Below, one piece after another: positions 1 to 10,300 of a stretch of DNA of 64,000 nucleotides. The notes under the pieces are model-generated. The model did not search any database and was not told where the DNA came from. It saw nothing but the letters and a program-made list of their open reading frames with translations. This stretch comes from Setophaga petechia (lineage: Eukaryota > Chordata > Aves > Passeriformes > Parulidae): the NCBI GenBank assembly GCA_024362935.1, contig JANCRA010000032.1, positions 5,259,001 to 5,323,000 on the forward strand, read 5' to 3'. The position numbers and the translations under genes were made by a program. Within the stretch, counting starts at the first letter, position 1, and every line of letters begins with the position of its first letter.

Positions 1-1490
1 TTCCTCTCTCTGTGTGAGTACTCATGAGGATCCTCTGAAGCTGAGATTGGGCTCGTCTCTTCACCTCCCTTCTACATTCAAGACGTTACAAATATTTACC
101 AAGTACAAAAGATATGAGAAATGCTGGGCATTGATCATTATTATACCTCTACACTGACAGAAAATGGGCCCAGGATAGGGGAGATGAAATTAATCTTTCT
201 AGAAAAAAATAAAAAAAATAAAAAAGAGTTGATAAAGAATTGTTCTGGAATAACATAAATTTCTTTCATCACCTGGAGCTCTCATTCAAAACAGGGGTCT
301 GTCTGCCTGAGTGGGATATTTTTCAGAGAAATCTAATAGATATTTGTTTCTGAGTCCACACTAAAGCTACAGATCAAATGCAAGGTGCAAATCTCTCCAT
401 TTGTTTCTCACTCTCTCTCACACATATGCATGCATGCACACACACATGCATACACACACACATGCAAACATGCACTCCCTTGTCTTCTTAAAATAATAAA
501 ACATCCTCTCCCCAGTTCTCTTGCTTTCTCTGTTTTATGCAGATCCATACTCAGATGTGTACCAAAATTTTAACCCACTTTGCTGAAATTGCCTAAATTG
601 TCAAGAAAATTAAACTAAACAAGGAGCTATGTGAAATGTTGAACTTTAAATACCATCCACTACCTCGAGAAGAAGAAAATTAGTCAATAAATGCTCAGGT
701 TTCTACTAGTTTTAGATTACCATAATTAAAATAATATTTTTATTAGTTTCTTTGATTTTTTTATCCTGATGAGAATTCCCTCATGCTAATAAGTGAGTAT
801 TTGAAAAGAATGCCCTTTCCCTTTTGATTTGATAATGAAGGACAGGGTTACGGTGTCTCCCCTACGTGTTAATGCTGTACAGGGATGTGTTTAATTTTAT
901 GAACGGTGTGTGTGTTTCTGTGAATACCAGACAAGACTACTATATCATTCTCAGTAGCCCAGAAGAGGCATGTTTTACCTGAAGAACTGGGCTTGGGCTG
1001 GATGCTGCTGTTGTTCTGGGTTTGGGTTTTAGTTGCTCTGCCTATTCTCTCAAGTCAATATTAATGCCATACAGCACGGCTGAGGCCAGGGCTGAGTGAG
1101 CCCCGTCATTAACAATAGCATAAACAAAGGAAGGGGACCAGTTACCTTGACATTCGATGCCCGCTTTGTTCCCAAGCTTCCAACTATATCCTGAAGCCCA
1201 TACAGGGAAGTATTGCCCTACGGGAATGAATAATCCACTCCAGCTATTGTCCCAATCTCCTGCAAAACAAAACAACACAACCAAAACAAAGATGACAACA
1301 CACCCTCGCTCCGCAAGGAGTCAGCGAATGGTTTCATCCCTTCCTGCCTTTCCCTTCGCTTTCCCTGGCCACTCGAGTAACACGAGTGTGTTACTGACCT
1401 GCTCCCCACAAACGCTGCCCACCGCAGCCCACAGGTGCATCCTGATTTGCACAAGCACTCCAGCCTCCTATTCCCCAGTTTTCTGGGGGC
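1..1490. other. AT-rich flank, no gene seen
   Basis: This stretch is AT-rich single-copy-looking DNA with few CpG dinucleotides. It holds the CA/CATG microsatellite annotated separately and a short A-rich patch near 201-230. The open reading frames here are short and none resembles a known protein. The GC content begins to rise after about 1,160 on the approach to the first CpG-rich block. I see no exon that I can support. Confidence 0.6.
418..475. repeat. Imperfect CA/CATG microsatellite
   Basis: An alternating purine-pyrimidine tract made of CA runs interrupted by CATG and TGCATGCA blocks. Such tracts are usually length-polymorphic and can adopt left-handed DNA. The 62-residue His/Thr/Cys-rich frame that crosses it is a by-product of the repeat. 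Confidence 0.85.
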
Positions 1491-1499
1491 ATGGGGTTG

Positions 1500-2150
1500 G
1501 AGGCACCCCCTCCTGTGCCAGCGCAGCCCGGCCGGGTCCCTACCGCGACCGGGCCACGCTGGGGGAGCTCGGTGTCAGACGGGGCGGCCGGTGGGGTGGG
1601 CTGCCCTCCGACCGTGCCCGCCCCCGGCCCCTCAGCACACCTCCGTGCACCACTGTGGGGATGTGAGGGGCGAACGTGACCCTCTGTGTGTCTGTGTGCA
1701 TCCCCATTGCCCTTCCAGCCTCTCCCTCCGGGGCAGGTTTCCCGACCTTGCCCTCCCTGCCTGGCAGCTCCCGCTCCCTAGCCCCTGTCTTTGGCAGAAA
1801 AGCCCGGAGGGGCCTCCCCTGCTCACGCCCAGTCGAGGGAACTGCATGGAGTAGGAACACCTTTTTCCTCTGACAAATAATTAAGTTCCCTGAACTCAGT
1901 TTTTCTTGCCCTTCTACAGTCCCATGCTGGCCGTCGAAGCAGAGGGATGGGCAGAAGTCCCCCTAAGTTTGTGGACGGCTGGTTTGACCCCCTCCTCCCC
2001 TCACGGAGGGAGACACGGGCCAGACCACGGCAGCGCTGCCGTGGGGCTCGTCTCGGAGCCGGCCCCGCTTCGGAGCAGGTTTTGCTCCCGCTGTGCTCGG
2101 AGGGGACCCAGTTCAAGCTCCAGGAACCCTGCGCCTTCACCGGGCTCTCC
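1500..2150. promoter_or_regulatory. CpG-rich block A
   Basis: GC-rich sequence with many CpG dinucleotides, densest at about 1,515-1,680 (roughly twenty CpGs in under 200 bases by eye) and again at 1,975-2,100. This contrasts sharply with the CpG-poor DNA that fills most of the window. CpG islands in vertebrates normally mark promoters or polycomb-bound elements of developmental genes. Long open frames cross the block on both strands, but they overlap each other and have the low-complexity Pro/Arg/Gly composition expected of stop-poor GC-rich DNA, so I do not call a coding exon. The direction of any transcription cannot be read from the sequence. Confidence 0.55.
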
Positions 2151-2509
2151 GGGAGAAGATGAAGGAGACTTGGTAGCACAGCCTGAGGTAGAGGGAGGCC
2201 TGAGGAGACACGTCGATCCCATACAGCCAAATCCATCCTCGCATCGTGCCTCTGTGTGGGGAGGGGAGAGGCATACAGAAGCTTGTGAAGGAGGTAGTTT
2301 GAACCTAAAGCCCTTGCTTCAAAGGTTGATAGCTCCCTCGTCAAACGCTGCCAAACGCTACTGGGCCGAAGAAAGGGGAGAAGAGGGGGGAAAAAGAACA
2401 TCAACATTACTACAAATTTCAAAGCACTGAACGTAGCTCTGAGAAATCCCGAGGATCCGCCACCGGTCCTGTTTTGTCCCCGGGACATAGGCATTAGGAA
2501 AAGCTTTTC

Positions 2510-2910
2510 TCGGATGCGCTTGTGAGCAAGGCCAGTGGGAGCTGCGGCTGCCTTTGGGGGCGAGCCGGGTGGCGGGGAGGGGGCTGCGGGCCGGCGCCGC
2601 CCCCGCCTCCCCCCATCCCCCGCACCTGCAGCCTCTGCCTGCGCTGGGGACCCTGCTGCTGTCGGCTCTGTGACCATCCCCCCGGGCCATGTCGGGAGCA
2701 ATCCCACTCCCAAATCCTCCCCCCAGCCCCGGCCCCCGGGCCGTGTTCCCACCGGGAGCCGCGGCGGCCGGGCAGGGGCCGGCCCCGGCAGCCCTTTATG
2801 CGCCGCGGTCAGCAGCCGGGTTGTGGGTTTGCAGCTGCATGCAAATAAATCCCCGGCAATAATCTAATGCGGGTGCTGCCCCGACGACAAAGTGCCGACA
2901 CAAACGCAAG
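2510..2910. promoter_or_regulatory. CpG-rich block B with octamer-like motif
   Basis: The densest CpG run of the left cluster lies at 2,555-2,815, with several GCCGC/GGCCGG strings. Immediately to its right the sequence turns AT-rich and carries ATGCAAAT, the consensus octamer bound by POU-domain factors, at about 2,838-2,845. It is followed by TAAT-containing sequence (AATAATCTAAT). A GC-box-rich island with an octamer at its edge fits a promoter or proximal enhancer. This is inference from motifs only: there is no convincing TATA box and no recognisable coding exon. Confidence 0.5.
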
Positions 2911-3409
2911 TGCTTTTGTTTGGTTTTTACCACCTCGGTCCCGCATCCAAGGAAAATAAATAAAACTAGGGAGGGAGAGGGAGAAAGTTGGTTAATATGG
3001 GTGTTTCATCCAACGAAGCCTGCTTTTGTGATACACGAAAACCGAAGATTTGCATCCTGCACCTCTGCGAGACCTGCGACACTACCTATCCCAGCTGGAC
3101 AGAACGATACCACCCGTGAGGAGCAGGAACGAGGTGTCCTGTCCACCCGACCGACCTTAGTTACGTTCACACGTGGAAAACGCATCTCTTCCCACAATTT
3201 TCAATTAATTTCAGCTGCATTCGATATAGGACGGGACGGGGGGCGGGGGGTTTGCATAATTTTGTACGCTATCTTCTATTGCAGGTAAAAGGGGTTTTGT
3301 TTGTTTTACTCTTCTCCAAGAAAGGTCCGTTTGCACATACAGGGTGGAGTGGTTTGTTTTTTCCCTTGCTCATCTTAAGCAAAAGCTGAGTAGAGTCAAT
3401 GGGATGATG

Positions 3410-3657
3410 AAGGGGAATAAAAAATAAAAAAAATTTAAAAAACTTAAAAAAATGAAAAAACCCAAAAACCAAAAACAGAGGGAGAGGGAGGGAGGAAAGG
3501 GGGAGTCTTTGAGAAAGAGTTAGAGTGAGAGAAGGAAAAAAAAATCAGACCACAAAAAAATCCCAGCAACACAATTCCGGAGAGGATGGGAGGGAATAGA
3601 GTTTCCCAATTGCCTTTCTGCGGAGTGACATTAAAAAAAAAAAAAAAAAAAAAAAAA
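3410..3657. repeat. A-rich and purine-rich low-complexity tract
   Basis: A run of A-rich and then GA-rich low-complexity sequence ends in an uninterrupted stretch of 25 A residues at 3,633-3,657. There is no retroposon body upstream that I recognise, and no poly(A) signal or target-site duplication that would make this the tail of a retroposed transcript. I therefore treat it as simple sequence between two CpG-rich blocks. A long purine-only segment spans about 3,477-3,540 with few interruptions. Confidence 0.7.
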
Positions 3658-3739
3658 GTCACATTGAAGCTGAGGCTGGGGAGAGCTTTACTTTTGCGAA
3701 GTGTAAATCTCTAAGGAAAAGCAGTACTTGATGATGTCT

Positions 3740-4660
3740 GGTGCCGCCCAGGACGGGCTCACCCCCCGCCGCGGCCGGAGGCCAAGGGGCAGGCAGGGCA
3801 AGGGTGAGGCGCCCAACCCGGGGAGAACCTCCAGTTCTCCCTCTCTCCCGCCCGTAACTTTTGTGAAGAGGGGTCGTTATCATTGTGGAAAATCCCGTCT
3901 CCCTGGCAAAAGACGGCAAGTTTGTCTCCAGCCCCTCCCCGCCACCAGCTCCCACTGGGCGTGCGGGCAGCCGGTGCGCGGCTCCCGGCCCAGCCAGGCC
4001 GACCCCAACCATCGCCCGGTGCAGCTGAGGCAGTGCCCGCTCCTCTTTCGCGTTCCACGCTGTCCCGCAGCCGCCACGCTGGGCACGCACGGGCCGGGCC
4101 GCCCCTGCGCCCCGCTGCCCAAACGGCGGCCCTGGGGCCTCTCCTCGGCACATCGGCCCTGGGAGCTCCACCAGGCTTTGCCCGGCTGTCTCAGCGCCTC
4201 TCCCTGGCCTTGCTCGTCCCCAGCTTTCCCCGCTGAGCCCGCCCGGCACTCCCAGCACCCAGGTCCCGCCGGCGGCCGGGCGGCCGGGGAGCGGCGCGGC
4301 AGGGAATAGCCCACCCCTCGGCTGCCCGTGTGCGCGACCCGGCTTTTCCTGCCCTCGGCCCTGCGGCCGTCGCTCTGGCCTCCCTGGCATTCACAGAGCC
4401 CGGCCCAGCTGTCGCTTGTCCCCTCGGGGAGCTATTTTCTCCTCTTCCCCCTCTTCCCTCTCCCCAGATGCTCCTGGCCGCGGGATGCAGTCGCCCCCCC
4501 GCGAGAGGACTCTGGATCCCTCGCTGCCCACCGCTGCCTCCTTGTCTCCGCCGCCGACACAAAAGCCCTGAGCAAAGCGGCCAAGCAGGGACGGCACAGC
4601 AAAGCTCACGCCCGCTGCCCTCCCCGTAATGCGAACTCCTGAGGGAAATCTCCCTGCGGG
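3740..4660. promoter_or_regulatory. CpG-rich block C, the largest continuous island
   Basis: About 0.9 kb of strongly GC-rich, CpG-rich sequence, from a CCGCCGCGGCCGG cluster near 3,767-3,779 to the CCGCCGCCG string near 4,550. A polypyrimidine tract ending in CCCCAG at about 4,440-4,467 resembles a splice acceptor and is followed by a short frame opening with ATG. I cannot find a partner donor or a recognisable protein, so this is noted but not called an exon. Frames of 193 residues on the plus strand and 243 on the minus strand cross the block in conflict with each other and look compositional. The most likely role is promoter or polycomb-type island of a nearby regulatory gene. Confidence 0.6.
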
Positions 4661-4899
4661 GCTGCGCTCCTAAATCCTAGACCCTCTTAATCTTTGCAGC
4701 TTTTGGTAGGAGAAAGAGGAGTTTGTCACCTAAGTTGCCCTTCGCACCTTTGTGTGGCGCGGGCACCGGGACAACATTACGCCGGTCCTGCAATCCAAGA
4801 GGACATCTCTGAGCAAGGGGACGGGAAGAGTCTCCGGATCATCCCCTACCCTACACCCTATGCACAGCCTTCTCGCCTTCGTCTTTGAAACTGTGTTTG

Positions 4900-5110
4900 A
4901 CACAGCAGCTGAAACACAATTAATTGGAACTGATTAACATGGATCAGTTTCGCCTCCAAAGCACTTTAAGTCAATTCAGCAGCCATAATAATAATTAATT
5001 CATTAATAAGTACTATTGGTGCTTCGTCACTAACGCCAAGAAAAGTTTCCTTGAGAAGTACAGGTGGCAGGGAGTGTTAAAATGAAAACATTTGCATGCA
5101 ACTTTTTAAC
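4900..5110. promoter_or_regulatory. TAAT-rich enhancer-like segment between CpG blocks
   Basis: This segment packs CAATTAATTGG (4,917-4,927, containing a perfect ten-base palindrome), TGATTAACATGG, a TAATAATAATTAATTCATTAAT run (about 4,986-5,007) and ATTTGCATGCAA near 5,090-5,101. These are typical recognition sites for homeodomain and POU-homeodomain proteins. Clustered TAAT sites beside CpG islands are common in enhancers of developmental genes. I infer a candidate conserved non-coding element; conservation itself could not be tested. Confidence 0.35.
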
Positions 5111-5479
5111 CAGAAGGGAAAGCACTTTGGTTATATTTGGAGACATGTGTCTCACACATTTCCCCCTTTTTTTGTAAACTATGTAAGAATAAACATTACA
5201 GCTCTGGGCTTTTAATTTCTCCAGATGGAATCATAAAGTACCTAGTAGATTTTTTATATATATATATACTATACAATTGAGGACACATGTCTGCTTTTCC
5301 CGATGAGGACCGAGAAGCAACTTAATTTGAAGGCATAACTACTGAACCACATTTTGAATAACACACTCGAACAAGTTCACTTTAAAAGGCAGGAAACCAC
5401 TAAGAGTAGAGCACTGAAAGTTGCTCCTTCCCATTTGAGCTGCAGTGGAAGCTCATAAGCCTGACCTTCACATACGCTG

Positions 5480-5760
5480 TGGCGTTTCGCACACACGTAC
5501 AGAAGTACACGCGCGTGGAGGTGGCAGGGTGCCTGGCTGTGGAGGGGGCTCGTCCGAGGCACTTGCATCCCCGGAAGGCTCCCCCCGCTCTCTGTGGGCT
5601 GAAGAAGCTGCCCGGGATCCCACCCCCGGCGCGACGGAGGAGTCCTCTGATCCGCGGGTGACGTGAGAGGTCTCCTCCTGCCCCCCGGCTGAAGCGAGGG
5701 CTCCGCTCACCCTCCCGGCGCTGCTCTCCGCTCCTCACACGCACACTTGCGCGCCCAGCA
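5480..5760. promoter_or_regulatory. CpG-rich block D
   Basis: A short GC-rich block with CpGs concentrated at 5,505-5,760, including CACGCGCGTGG near 5,508-5,518. It is flanked on both sides by AT-rich DNA (a TATATATATATA tract at about 5,256-5,270 to the left and a TAA repeat to the right). It is probably part of the same island cluster as blocks A-C and E. No coding exon is recognised. Confidence 0.45.
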
Positions 5761-5862
5761 AAGCGCTCTCGTGCGGGACAAAAAGAGGGAGGAAGTCAGG
5801 AAACCTCACTGATCTTAGGGATCCAGGCATGCTGAGGGGGGCAGGAGCCCCTTGGCTGGGCG

Positions 5863-5880
5863 AATAATAATAATAATAAA
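5863..5880. repeat. TAA trinucleotide microsatellite
   Basis: Five to six tandem copies of TAA. On the minus strand it reads as a tyrosine run, which explains a spurious frame there. Confidence 0.8.
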
Positions 5881-5962
5881 TTGGTCTGAATTGTTCTTTT
5901 AAATCCAAGGACAAGGGGTTTTTTTTCATTTTTTTGTGGGGGCGGGCGGGTGAGCTCGAGGT

Positions 5963-6083
5963 GGGGGGGGGGGATGTTGGTGATGGAAATTACCAAAATA
6001 TCCTACTTATCTCCCTAAATAGGCTCAGTCTCTCCCTTCCGTCTCCCCAGCACCCCCCCATCCCCCCTCCCCCCCCCCCCCCC
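5963..6083. repeat. Opposed G11 and C15 homopolymers
   Basis: Eleven consecutive G residues (5,963-5,973) are followed about 95 bases later by a C-rich tract ending in fifteen consecutive C residues (6,069-6,083), itself preceded by shorter C runs. The two runs could pair as the stem of a large hairpin, or each could form G-quadruplex/i-motif structures with neighbouring runs. Homopolymers of this length are also error-prone in sequencing, so their exact lengths are uncertain. Confidence 0.8.
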
Positions 6084-6875
6084 ATGACTTACATGTGTTC
6101 AGAGCAGTGCAAGGAGTTCCCAACTGGAGCCCTGGCAGAGGGTGGTTTTAAAGTGGGGATGATTTACTCCTCCAGAGCTCGGGTCCCGCGTGTGAGCCTC
6201 CAGACCCGTGTCAGCTGGGCACCGCAGACAAACAGCCTTAAATATGCATAAGGAACAGTTCGCTTTCTTAAAGGAGAACTTACCCCACCGGAAAGTTCGC
6301 AGCCCGATAGCAGGCAGGGGAGGAGGGCGCGGCGGTGGCCTTTGCGCCGGGACAGCCCTAACCCTTTCTTAAGGTGATCGTCTCAGCGGCAGGGCTGGGT
6401 ACAACCAGCCGCCTTTCGGCCGGGCACCGGACGGGGAAGCGTTGACTAGTCGATCATGGACTTAGTGAGTTGAGGACAAGCAGTTTCATACACGGTCCTA
6501 TCCCTCCTGTGCTCGGCCGGGATGGGCGAGGGACAGAGCCGTCACCTAGGGCAGCCTTGCTCCGGCAGAGCCCCGTGGCAGCCACTGACAGGCTGCCCGA
6601 AAACTCGCGGGGTTCTACACCGAGGGGAAACGCGGGACTCCAGACAAGGAAAAAAAGTGTTAGGAGGGAAGAGTGGCACTGATCAAACACCCAGCCATCA
6701 GAACCCAAGCAGGCTGTGGACATCGCACGAGTATCTTCCTGGAAAGGAGAAATAATACAGGGGCGGGAGAAGAGACTACCCGTGGGTTTCGCTCAGCTCC
6801 CCGGCTGGGAACCGGCCGGCGCTTCCTCCCCGTTCCTGACAGGATGCTCTCCCGGTAGGCAGGACGCCTCCGCCA

Positions 6876-6933
6876 CGAGCCCCCAACTTTGCCCTGCTGG
6901 TTCCCGAGCCCCCAACTTTGCCCTGGTGGCTCC
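6876..6933. repeat. 29-base tandem duplication in a CpG island
   Basis: Two adjacent copies of a 29-base unit starting CGAGCCCCCAACTTTGCCCT, differing at only two positions. It looks like a local replication-slippage duplication. Confidence 0.9.
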
Positions 6934-7186
6934 CGAGAACCAAGCCCCGGCCGCCGCCGCGGGGCTGCCGGTAACCCCGGGCGTTTCCCGCGGGAAAGGA
7001 GCATCCCGACGCTGGGCGCCGTTTCCCCCAGGCTGACTCCCCGCGTTTCGGACAGAACGAGGGTTATTTCTTTTATTAGTGTTGGGATTCTTCCCCATGC
7101 CTCTGCACACGTGGTTGCAAAGTCTGTAGCGCCATCTAACGGGAGGAGGGGGCCGGGCCGCTCCGCGCTGCCCGGCCCAGGGGAGC

Positions 7187-7205
7187 GGGGCTGGGCTGGG
7201 CTGGG
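7187..7205 (+). other. G-quadruplex motif
   Basis: Four G tracts of three to four residues separated by identical two-base CT loops, from GGGGCTGGGCTGGG onward. This satisfies the classic intramolecular G-quadruplex pattern with very short loops, which usually gives high stability. It lies near the right edge of CpG-rich block E. Confidence 0.7.
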
Positions 7206-7310
7206 CAGCGCTCCTGGCAGCGAGGAGGTGCCCCCGCATGGGGAAGGGCGCACATCCTGTGCATGAAACCGGCCCGAAAGGTGCTCTGAAACCCGGCCGA
7301 GGGCTATCCT

Positions 7311-10300
7311 CCAGGAGCTCCCGTCAGCTTCTGCGGTTTTATTGTGTCGTTGTAGCTGTGAAGAGCTGGAAGAGCTACCGCTATTTTTTTAGGGAGGGGG
7401 AATGAATAAATTCCAGCAGAATCTGACAGAGTTGAGAGTGGAAGGAGAGGACCTCTTAGCCCAGCACGTTTAACTTCTTTCTCTTTGCAGGGAGGTCAGG
7501 GAGGGCCCCAGCCAGCTGCTGCATCTTACAAGTGAACAGAGCCCCCATTCTGCTGCTTTAGTACCTTTAGTATCCCACAAAGCTTTTTGTTTCCAAAATT
7601 TTTGAGCATATGCTAATTTTTACGATTAAATGATGATACTGCCCTTTTGACAGGGCACTTCAGCCATGCCTCTGTCCACATCCAGATGGGAGGCATCTGA
7701 CTTGGTCACCTCAGTTCTGTTAAGTCACTGCCTCAGTTGCCCAGATTAGGAGACTGGGCACCTCAGGCCTGTGGCATGAGCAGCAAAAAGAAAAAAAGAC
7801 TCTCCACAATGTTTGAGCTCATTTAAGGTCACATCTAGTCTCTACAGGTGCCTGCCTCACTTCAGATCTTGCTACCTCTAGGGATTCAAGTTAGAATAAG
7901 AGAATGCAAGTATTTCTGCTGAACAGGATGTAAGTTTTTCTTTAGGTTTGAAGTTTTCCTTATTTCTGTTTCTGCATTTCTTTTACAGGTACAGAATGTG
8001 AGCTAGGTCTTCAAATACACTTACCAATTTTATTGCGCTTACTTAGGTCTTCCGTACATACATGTTGGCAGGGAGTACCAAAGAAGCACAGAAATCTTTC
8101 TGTCCATACTCCAAGCCATGAAATGGTACTGTAGCCTTTGGCTAGCAACAACTGTATTTGCATGAGCCATTCAAACTGTAATGCTTTCAGCCCAGGTTGT
8201 CCAATGTCTTTGGATGCCACTTCTGTGTGTGGTAAATCTGATGCGACTTAGATGGCCAGGCTAAATTTGCCCAAGTGATTTTGGCAGATTAGGTACCTGA
8301 GCATAACTGGCATTGATTGACTCTGAATTGCCACTACTAAGGCCCAGCCAAAAGAGAGAGGGTTTAGGCTACCAAGTCCTGCACGGGATTTTGACTTCCT
8401 TCAGACACCAGTGGGAAAATAAAGGCTTAAACTAGAGTTACCAGTCTAAATTTTTTGTTGTATATTCAAGACCTCAATCTTAAAGCCCATACTGAAATAT
8501 CAAGATTCTAACTCCCTCTTTATTTTGGTGTAACATCTGAAATGCCTTTGATGTCACCTGCATAGTTTGGAAATTAGATTAATCCACCTACATTCCATAT
8601 GCCTTCTTAACAGAGGAACAATTAATTGTTTTGAAAAACCTAGACCTTAAAATCCAACTCTGAAGTCCCCAGATAGCCAGAAACCAACATTTTATGTGCT
8701 CTGTCCTGGTTTATTGTATGGAGCAAAAACTTCCTCCACAGCAGAAGGAATTTTAAGTTAAAGGTGACCAGGACTTTATCCTTTATAATTGTGCTGTACC
8801 ACAGGCCACTACCAGACAATCAAGCAACAGTAACAACTGTTTGATCAATATTCTGCTGCTTGGTCAAATTTTATCGAGGTTTGCATTTTCAGAGGTTAAA
8901 GTGTGATTCGTAACTCCTGTCCCATGTCATTTCCTGACACCCTATGAGCACAAGCAATTAAGAATAGCACAAATTTATTGCAATATCAAAACAAGGCTTG
9001 TAAATAAAAACTAAACTTCACATGAAAAAAATGAAATAGCATACCATCATTGAACTGGTTTTATCGACAAGAAAAGATAACGTGTATGGCAACAGACAGG
9101 AATAGATTTTCATTCCTGACTCTGGGAATGCTCCTCTTCTTCAATGATTGCGAAGAAGGGCAATTTCTATCTACGCTGAAAGGAAAATGCATTTTTGGCT
9201 TTATGGGCAATAGTGAGCCTCTAATAAGTCAGGCTAGGATGCCTCAGAATAGGCATGAAAAATGAGACACACTCCAGTTCATTAGCTACCTAGGAAGAGT
9301 TAGGCTAGCAAGGTTTATGGCTAGTTCCACTGAAGGGTTTACATGTCTTAAAAGTTACTTGTATCAGTATTTGAATTTCAAGTGCTTTTTGCTAAGACTG
9401 GCACCCTTGATGTTGTGTTTGGCATCATGGGCTCACTATACTGTGAATTGAGCAGGTGTGTACAGACAAGTCTTTTGTGCCTTATCCAAAGCCATACTGT
9501 CCAGCAAATTACAGTAACAGCAGAGAAGCCCAGGATTGTGGTTATATTGAGATATAACAATTACTGGTTTCAGCTGAGAAAGTTTTTTAAACTAAGAAAG
9601 TAAAAGTTTTTCCTCCACTTCTGCATGAACAATAACAGAAGAACAGCTGCCCAATGCCTTTCAGATGGAGGATTCCTCATGCTTTACCTCACAAGGACTG
9701 CAAATCTAGAAGAATGGCACACGACACATTTTGCTGTCACAGCTTCTAGCTTAGGAAAGGTCCTCCTGGTATTGGTGATGGAGACCGGCTTTGAGCTCTA
9801 CAGTAGCAGATACTAATTTATGTCTGCTGGAAAGGGCTATAAAGATTGTAATTCAACCTAAAATATGACACCTATTTTCTCTTACTATATAATCTTTGGG
9901 GTTTCCCTATCACTCAAAGGATTCAAGCTCTGGTTTCTAAATTACTCCATTGTTGAGAATTTTCTCATACTTCAAAAATGAGAACAGTTCCTTGAGCTAA
10001 TTTAACACAATGTATTTCCCAGGTCAGCCCCTGGGGGGGCAGAATTGTGAAGAGGCAGAAGCTGTGGCAATCAGAGGTATCTTTCTGTATGCAACTGATG
10101 GGGCTGAGCCCATCATAAGCTTTTGAGTTCAAATTTTCTGAAGCTTTGGTTGTAGATTTCTGTTTCTCCAAAGTCCTTTTGATCAGTCACTGGTGGCTTA
10201 TGTGATGGGCGTCTCTTTTTTGGTGGTTTCATTTGTTTGTTAGCTTCGTTTTGTTTTGTTTTTTGAGGGGTTAGTTCTGATTCAACTGAAAAAAACTCTT

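Larger units (their letters stand above)
6290..7300. promoter_or_regulatory. CpG-rich block E, right edge of the island cluster
   Basis: About 1 kb of CpG-rich DNA, densest at 6,300-6,440, 6,500-6,620, 6,800-7,040 and 7,140-7,280. It contains a 29-base tandem duplication (6,876-6,933) and a G-quadruplex-type motif (7,187-7,205), listed separately. To the right of about 7,310 the sequence becomes CpG-poor and stays so for tens of kilobases, making this the boundary between the promoter-like cluster and the desert. A 197-residue minus-strand frame crosses it without resemblance to any protein I know. Confidence 0.55.

Noticed and set aside
1823..2752. 309-residue minus-strand open frame
   Set aside because: It crosses CpG-rich blocks where stop codons are rare, overlaps long frames on the other strand, and has Pro/Arg/Gly/Ser-rich low-complexity content with no domain I recognise.
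3633..3657. A25 run as the tail of a processed retrocopy
   Set aside because: No gene-like body or poly(A) signal precedes it and no target-site duplication is visible. The left flank is itself A- and GA-rich simple sequence.
3659..4390. 243-residue minus-strand and 193-residue plus-strand overlapping frames
   Set aside because: Conflicting frames over the same GC-rich island indicate compositional openness rather than coding. No recognisable motif or flanking splice pair.
6660..7253. 197-residue minus-strand frame in CpG-rich block E
   Set aside because: Same compositional explanation. It also spans the 29-base tandem duplication.
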